A stretch of DNA of 14,480 nucleotides, taken from the NCBI GenBank assembly GCA_002469915.1, contig DKOG01000277.1, positions 1 through 14,480 of the forward strand, in the 5' to 3' direction. The position numbers and the translations under genes were made by a program. Every line of letters begins with the position of its first letter. Positions within the stretch are counted from its first letter, which is position 1. The notes below the pieces were generated by a model, which was not told the DNA's origin, did no database searches, and saw only the letters and a list, made by a program, of their open reading frames with translations. This DNA comes from Bacteroidetes bacterium UBA7368. GTDB taxonomy: Bacteria > Bacteroidota > Rhodothermia > Rhodothermales > UBA10348. Below, in pieces: positions 13,686-14,480 of the stretch.

Positions 13686-14480
13686 CTATCGGTGGATTTT
13701 GAGCTGCTGACCTATCCGAATGGTGTTGGATGTCAGATTATTCCAACTCTTGATATTGGCTATGGACACGCCATATTGTTGCGAAATCTCAATCAGTGTA
13801 TCTCCTCGCCGGATCGTGTGCGAAATGATCTTGGCTTGAGAGGAATAAATGGAAAGACGTTGATCCACCTTGATGTTGGACCCACGGATGTTATTCCATT
13901 GCCGGAGCTGAGAAACGGTTACGTCATGCTTTTGTGCTATACCGCTCAACGTATCTCCACGGCGGACCCGGTATGTTGCGGGACCACTGGGTGCTGCAGG
14001 GGCTGAGCGACCATCTGTATAAATGTTGATGGCCTGTCCCACTTTGATTTTGGATCCACTTAACCCATTCCAACCTCTGACTTTGGCCATGGAAACGTTG
14101 TGGCCATCCGCGATTTCGCTTAGCGTATCCCCACGTTTCACTTTGTACGTGATGCGCGTCTCTTTTGGTGGGGCAGGTGTTTCGGTCTTTGTAGCTTCGG
14201 TATCTGCAGAGGTAGTCCGGATACTAGCTTTCTGTATCGGGGTCGTCTCACTAGTAGACGGCGTCCGGTTTTCAGCTATAGCTTGCTGCACCAGAATCGG
14301 TGAAGTGGCTCTACGTCCGTATTGAACAGTGGACTCAGAAGCATCTGCAAACTGTGTCTCGGTCAAGTTGCTCTGGTAATCAGCAAACGGTACTACTAGT
14401 CGTTGACCGATTCGAATATTTGTTCTGGTCAATCCGTTTTTTTGCATGAGGCGAGATACTGACACGCCAAACTGAGATCC
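13686..14480 (-). CDS. multi-LysM cell-wall protein, N-terminus outside the window
   Basis: The frame is open to the right edge and stops at 13686, so 264 C-terminal residues are visible. It holds three full LysM domains: 14150-14019 (KVKRGDTLSEIADGHNVS), 13976-13845 (RVRRGDTLSGIAQKHDVT) and 13823-13692 (TIRRGDTLIEISQQYGVS). The end of a fourth (FGVSVSRLMQKNGLTRTNIR to RLVVP) is cut at the edge. A Thr/Ser/Pro-rich linker of about 80 residues separates the cut LysM from the next. LysM binds the glycan of peptidoglycan. Such C-terminal arrays commonly sit on lytic transglycosylases of the MltD type, but the catalytic part is not visible. The GTG at 14465 is not a likely start because the LysM fold begins before it. 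Confidence 0.9.
   Translation of the reverse strand, partial: GSQFGVSVSRLMQKNGLTRTNIRIGQRLVVPFADYQSNLTETQFADASESTVQYGRRATSPILVQQAIAENRTPSTSETTPIQKASIRTTSADTEATKTETPAPPKETRITYKVKRGDTLSEIADGHNVSMAKVRGWNGLSGSKIKVGQAINIYTDGRSAPAAPSGPATYRVRRGDTLSGIAQKHDVTVSQLRQWNNIRGSNIKVDQRLSIYSSQAKIISHTIRRGDTLIEISQQYGVSIANIKSWNNLTSNTIRIGQQLKIHR

Noticed and set aside
1..14480. Mobile element, CRISPR array, toxin-antitoxin or phage defence system
   Set aside because: No transposase, integrase, direct-repeat array, toxin pair or defence-type domain was found on either strand. Gene content is housekeeping, envelope and redox.

Overview
The window looks like an ordinary stretch of chromosome from a Gram-negative, respiring bacterium of the Bacteroidota/Rhodothermota (FCB) type. 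This rests on several things: lipoprotein signals on at least three small proteins, an outer-membrane-like beta protein, a large secreted S9 peptidase, a membrane-anchored diheme cytochrome c, balanced base composition, and few strong Shine-Dalgarno sequences. The taxonomic call is an inference from gene style; no rRNA or marker gene is present. I see no tRNA, rRNA, insertion sequence, phage gene or CRISPR array.

Left, plus strand (1-2147): the lysine/alanine-rich tail of a gene that starts outside the window, a secreted beta-rich protein, and an overlapping pair made of a 96-residue protein of unknown function and a PhnP-like metallo-beta-lactamase-fold hydrolase. A GC-rich hairpin closes this block. 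Next, on the minus strand, is a 943-residue prolyl-oligopeptidase-family peptidase, divergent from a diheme cytochrome c (5172-6026).

Middle (6036-8613): a tight minus-strand operon with 4-base ATGA overlaps. It holds a short-chain dehydrogenase-like protein without the usual Tyr/Lys pair, a PqqB-like MBL-fold lipoprotein whose metal motif is altered (HGHIGH), and a CusF-like copper-binding lipoprotein. The cytochrome gene ends 9 bases from the last of these. A ridA gene is divergent from the operon, and its stop codon shares the palindrome CTAG with the stop of a convergent lipoprotein gene. The SDR/ridA intergenic region holds a palindrome inside a possible promoter spacer.

Right, minus strand (8610-14480): an uncharacterised lipoprotein, adenine phosphoribosyltransferase (apt), and a periplasmic N-acetylmuramoyl-L-alanine amidase. 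Upstream of these is a three-gene regulatory operon: ECF sigma factor, membrane-spanning putative anti-sigma factor, and exported coiled-coil protein. Its 3' region is a 280-base non-coding stretch ending in stacked hairpins and a strong terminator, a candidate 3'-UTR-derived small RNA. At the edge is a partial multi-LysM cell-wall protein. Amidase, LysM protein and ECF operon together suggest an envelope-related neighbourhood.

No clear novel defence or mobile system is visible. The observations most worth checking are the SDR/PqqB-like/CusF-like coupled operon facing a diheme cytochrome, the unusual active-site residues of two of its members, the structured 3' region behind the ECF operon, and two intergenic palindromes that share half-sites.
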